Below are positions 5,431 to 7,568 of a stretch of DNA of 7,568 nucleotides, one piece after another; positions within the stretch are counted from its first letter, which is position 1, and every line of letters starts with the position of its first letter. The DNA is taken from contig JAAFHE010000161.1 of assembly GCA_013298265.1 (NCBI GenBank), positions 1 to 7,568 of the forward strand, written 5' to 3'. The notes under the pieces are model-generated. The model was given only the letters and a program-made list of their open reading frames with translations, did no database searches and was not told the DNA's origin. Position numbers and translations under genes: made by a program. This DNA is from Lysobacterales bacterium. GTDB taxonomy: Bacteria; Pseudomonadota; Gammaproteobacteria; Xanthomonadales; Rhodanobacteraceae.

Positions 5431-5452
5431 GCGGCAGACGTGTCTCTGCCGC
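5431..5452 (+). terminator. perfect hairpin 28 bases after the DUF2884-like gene
   Basis: GCGGCAGA at 5431-5438 and TCTGCCGC at 5445-5452 form a perfect 8-bp stem around the loop CGTGTC. Its position just past the stop at 5403 fits a transcription terminator or 3'-end stabiliser. No T-run follows on either strand, so intrinsic termination would be inefficient. Confidence 0.45.
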
Positions 5453-5706
5453 AACCGGAAGCAAAAGGATCGCGACTGTCGCCGTCCCGCAGCGCTTTGA
5501 ACAACCCGTCGTTCACCTGGTCACCTCACGCGTGCCCCCTGCGATGTCCATCGGGATACTCAACGCAGAGCGCGCCATGCAGGACGACGGCCATCGCTGC
5601 GACGGCGGCAGTGACTCACGCCAGGAAGGCCACGAAGCGATTGTTCGCCGGCGTATACCGGGCGCTGGGAAGTCGCCTTTCGACGAAGCCCTCTGTTTCG
5701 CCGAGC
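5453..5706. other. gene-free intergenic stretch, possible dispersed repeat
   Basis: No convincing gene is seen in this gap between the convergent DUF2884-like and tyrA genes. It holds several small palindromic pieces: CGATG/CATCG at 5542-5553, CTGCG/CGCAG at 5539-5568, and GCCATCGC next to GCGACGGC around 5591-5607 with one mismatch. Short minus-strand frames exist (for example 22 codons at 5594-5526), but none has a ribosome binding site or recognisable protein character. The clustering of palindromes in a convergent gap is consistent with a dispersed intergenic repeat, which cannot be shown from one copy. Confidence 0.35.
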
Positions 5707-6798
5707 CTATTCCGCGTCGGTGTGCAGATAGTCGCGGCCGCGCTGCATCAGCGTGACGAAGCCGGCCTCGTCGCCGCTGCGCACGGCCGCCAGCAGGGCA
5801 TGTACCGCTTCGTCGAGCGCGGCCAGCGCCGGGCCGTTGTGCGCGTTGAGGGACTGGATCTCGAAGTACAGGTGCGGGTTCTCGCGTGCGACGCCCTCGG
5901 CAATGCCGAGCTGCGCGCCGAACGTCGTCGACGACACGGCCTTGAGGCGCTCCGGATCGACGCCGCTGCCCGCCAACGCCGCAACGAATGCGATGTTCAC
6001 CGCATGTGACAGGCCGAGCACCAGCGCGATCAGGCGGTCGTGTTCGTCCAGATCCATCTCCACCGTGATCGCGGTCGTCGAGGCGAACAGGCTGCGCGCC
6101 GTTTCCAGCGCCTCGCGATCGCCGCTGTCGATGAGTACGACATGGCGTCCGGCCAGCACATTGGCCGAGGGACCGAACATGGGATGGATCGACGTCGCGC
6201 GCACGCCGGCCGCGTTGAGCTGCTGCAAGGACTCGCGCAGCGGCGTCTTGATCGAACCCAGGTCGAACACGATGCCCGGTGGTCGGTGCGTGGCAAGCGC
6301 GGACAGGATGCGCGCCGCGGCGCGCAGCGGCGTGGCGACGACGATAAGGTCATGGTCGAGCGCGCCCTCGTCCCAACGCTCGCGCTGGGCGAAGCCTGCA
6401 GTATTGGCGACGGGATCGGCGATCTCCACCGCGTAGCCCTGCGCGTCGAGGAAGCGGGCGAACCAGGCACCCATGCGGCCGCTGCCGCCGACGAGCAGGG
6501 CGCGCTTGCCGCCACCGGCGGACAGCGCGCGTACCGTGTCCTGTTCCTGCCGGGTCAGCGACGCGGCTATCAGTAGCTGCATCAGGCCGGCGGCGAGTTC
6601 GGGATCGATGCCGGCCTCGCGTGCATGGCCGCGCACGTTGTCCAGCACTTCTTTCTCGCGCCGGAAATCGCGCAGCGGCCGGCCGCTGCCGCGCTTGCTG
6701 CGGCCGATCTCCGCGACGATGTGCTGGCGTTCCGCGGCGAGCCGCACCAGGTCGCGATCGACCCGGTCAAGCTGCGCACGCAATTCCGTAATGTCCAT
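5707..6798 (-). CDS. tyrA: bifunctional chorismate mutase / prephenate dehydrogenase (T-protein)
   Basis: This 363-residue cytoplasmic enzyme of tyrosine biosynthesis is read from ATG at 6798. Residues 1-88 are an AroQ-type chorismate mutase: ITELRAQLDRVDRDLVRLAA with R7, then R24, K35 and R47-E48 at positions typical of active-site residues. It converts chorismate to prephenate. Residues 98-363 are a TyrA dehydrogenase: a Rossmann nucleotide-binding loop LLVGGSGRMG (101-110), FDLGSIKTPL (178-187), SIHPMFGPSANVLAG (203-217) with H205, and LGLSHAVNIAFV (261-272) with H265. The 60-residue spacing of these two histidines matches E. coli TyrA by my recall. It oxidatively decarboxylates prephenate to 4-hydroxyphenylpyruvate using NAD(P)+. 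Length and domain order equal the enteric T-protein, and all motifs are intact. An upstream TTG at 6816 is possible but less likely. The gene is divergent from aceF. TAAGCT on its strand (6831-6826) is a possible -10. Confidence 0.93.
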   Translation of the reverse strand: MDITELRAQLDRVDRDLVRLAAERQHIVAEIGRSKRGSGRPLRDFRREKEVLDNVRGHAREAGIDPELAAGLMQLLIAASLTRQEQDTVRALSAGGGKRALLVGGSGRMGAWFARFLDAQGYAVEIADPVANTAGFAQRERWDEGALDHDLIVVATPLRAAARILSALATHRPPGIVFDLGSIKTPLRESLQQLNAAGVRATSIHPMFGPSANVLAGRHVVLIDSGDREALETARSLFASTTAITVEMDLDEHDRLIALVLGLSHAVNIAFVAALAGSGVDPERLKAVSSTTFGAQLGIAEGVARENPHLYFEIQSLNAHNGPALAALDEAVHALLAAVRSGDEAGFVTLMQRGRDYLHTDAE

Positions 6799-6998
6799 GT
6801 GGGTAATCCGCAACAAACGGCGGTCAGCTTAGCCGTGGGGCCGGCGCGCTGCGCGAACGAATCGGAATATGGCCGCGTGCATCGCGACACCCGCTCTCGC
6901 CCGGACTTTCCGAGTATCTGCTCTATCCGCTCTGGTGCAGGCCTGGCTTCGCCGCCACAATAGCTGCCTTGCCCAGAATCTGCCGCCTCGGAGGGTGT
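6799..6998. promoter_or_regulatory. divergent tyrA-aceF promoter region
   Basis: The 200-bp gap between two divergent starts must hold both promoters. On the minus strand, TAAGCT (6831-6826) is a TANNNT-type -10 for tyrA, 27 bases before its ATG. On the plus strand, aceF has a strong Shine-Dalgarno sequence, GGAGGG at 6990-6995, unusually close to the ATG at 6999. Its -10 is less clear, with ACAATAGCT near 6957-6965 the best candidate. No -35 consensus, attenuator-like leader peptide with tyrosine codons, or clear TyrR-type box was found by eye. Confidence 0.4.
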
Positions 6999-7568
6999 AT
7001 GTCACAAGAAGTGAAGGTTCCTGATATCGGCAACTACGCCAATGTGCCGGTGATCGAGATCCTGGTTGCCCCCGGCGACACGGTGAAGAAAGATCAGGGC
7101 CTGCTCACGCTGGAGTCGGACAAGGCGACCATGGAAGTGCCGGCACCGTTCGCCGGTGTGGTCAGGGAGATTCGCGTGAAGGTCGGCGACGACGTGTCGG
7201 AAGGCTCGGTGGTCGTCACCATGGACGTCGCCGACGCCGCGCCCAGCGCCGAGGGCAAGCCCGCAGCGGCAGCGGCGAAGGCCGAGGCCCCTGCCAAGGT
7301 CGAGGCACCCGCACCGACAGAAGCAGCGCCCCCCGCCGTCCGGAGCGAGACGCCTTCGAACGCCGATGCCGCCCGCCCGGGCATTGATGCGGAAGTCGCG
7401 GGCCCGCGTACCCCGCCGGTGCCGTTCGACGCGAGTGTCGTCATGCCGGACAAGGTGCCGCATGCGAGCCCCGCCGTGCGCCTGTTCGCGCGCGAGCTTG
7501 GCGTCGATCTCAAGGCCATCAGCGGCAGCGGCCGCAAGGCGCGCATCACGCGCGAAGACGTGCAGGGC
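6999..7568 (+). CDS. aceF: dihydrolipoyllysine acetyltransferase, pyruvate dehydrogenase E2 (N-terminal part, cut by window edge)
   Basis: The first 190 residues of an E2 protein are present, starting MSQEVKVPDIGNYANVPVIE at ATG 6999 after a GGAGGG ribosome binding site. Residues 1-76 are a lipoyl domain with the lipoylation motif ESDKATMEVP (39-48) and target lysine K42. Residues 78-150 are an Ala/Pro/Glu/Lys-rich flexible linker. Residues 155-189 (HASPAVRLFARELGVDLKAI and following, to ITREDVQ) are the peripheral-subunit-binding domain that docks E1 or E3. The catalytic acetyltransferase domain lies beyond the window. In the complex, the lipoyl arm carries the acetyl group from E1 to CoA. 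Only one lipoyl domain precedes the binding domain, where E. coli AceF has three. The sequence style (KVPDIG, PVIEILV) is that of pyruvate rather than 2-oxoglutarate dehydrogenase E2. The upstream neighbour is divergent tyrA, so aceE is not immediately 5' here. Confidence 0.93.
   Translation, partial: MSQEVKVPDIGNYANVPVIEILVAPGDTVKKDQGLLTLESDKATMEVPAPFAGVVREIRVKVGDDVSEGSVVVTMDVADAAPSAEGKPAAAAAKAEAPAKVEAPAPTEAAPPAVRSETPSNADAARPGIDAEVAGPRTPPVPFDASVVMPDKVPHASPAVRLFARELGVDLKAISGSGRKARITREDVQG

Noticed and set aside
5526..5594. 22-residue minus-strand frame in the tyrA/DUF2884 gap
   Set aside because: It is too short, with no ribosome binding site and no conserved character visible. It is better explained as part of non-coding intergenic sequence.
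6799..6998. Tyrosine attenuator or TyrR operator in the tyrA leader
   Set aside because: No leader peptide with tyrosine codons, no terminator/antiterminator pair and no convincing TyrR-box dyad was seen.

Overview
The window is high-GC DNA with GC-ending codons throughout. It carries an ordinary set of housekeeping and accessory genes typical of a Gammaproteobacterium. An AroQ-TyrA fusion, a beta-class-like glutathione S-transferase, a YggN/DUF2884-type exported protein and an AceF lipoyl domain, together with several TANNNT-like -10 boxes lacking a clear -35, point most readily to the Xanthomonadales/Lysobacterales. That placement is inference from gene content and style, not from a marker gene. 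No RNA gene, CRISPR array, prophage or complete insertion sequence is visible.

Layout. At 1-1338, minus strand, lie the start of an ABC-transporter ATPase and, upstream of it and translationally coupled through a TGATG overlap, a 381-residue multi-pass membrane protein that is probably its permease. At 1402-2055, plus strand and divergent, is an HD-domain metal-dependent phosphohydrolase of the COG4339 type. At 2172-2909, plus, is a 2OG-Fe dioxygenase of the free-amino-acid hydroxylase type. At 2910-3247 there is no gene, but there is a long imperfect inverted repeat (arms 2937-2994 and 3056-3113) that looks like a MITE or other mobile non-coding repeat. At 3248-3616, plus, is a small exported protein of unknown function. 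A 12-bp-arm palindrome (3724-3765) sits between it and the convergent glutathione S-transferase gene (3821-4450, minus). At 4648-5403, plus, is a DUF2884/YggN-like exported protein, followed by a perfect hairpin. At 5453-5706 there is a gene-free stretch that may be a dispersed repeat. At 5707-6798, minus, is tyrA (chorismate mutase/prephenate dehydrogenase). At 6999 to the right edge, plus, is the start of aceF (pyruvate dehydrogenase E2).

How the genes work together. Apart from the ABC pair, the genes look like single transcription units: directions alternate and most intergenic gaps are 100-300 bp. TyrA commits chorismate to tyrosine. AceF belongs to central carbon metabolism. The dioxygenase and the HD hydrolase are stand-alone enzymes whose substrates the context does not reveal. 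The strongest signal not explained by genes is the 177-bp inverted repeat at 2937-3113. I did not find a clear new multi-gene system.
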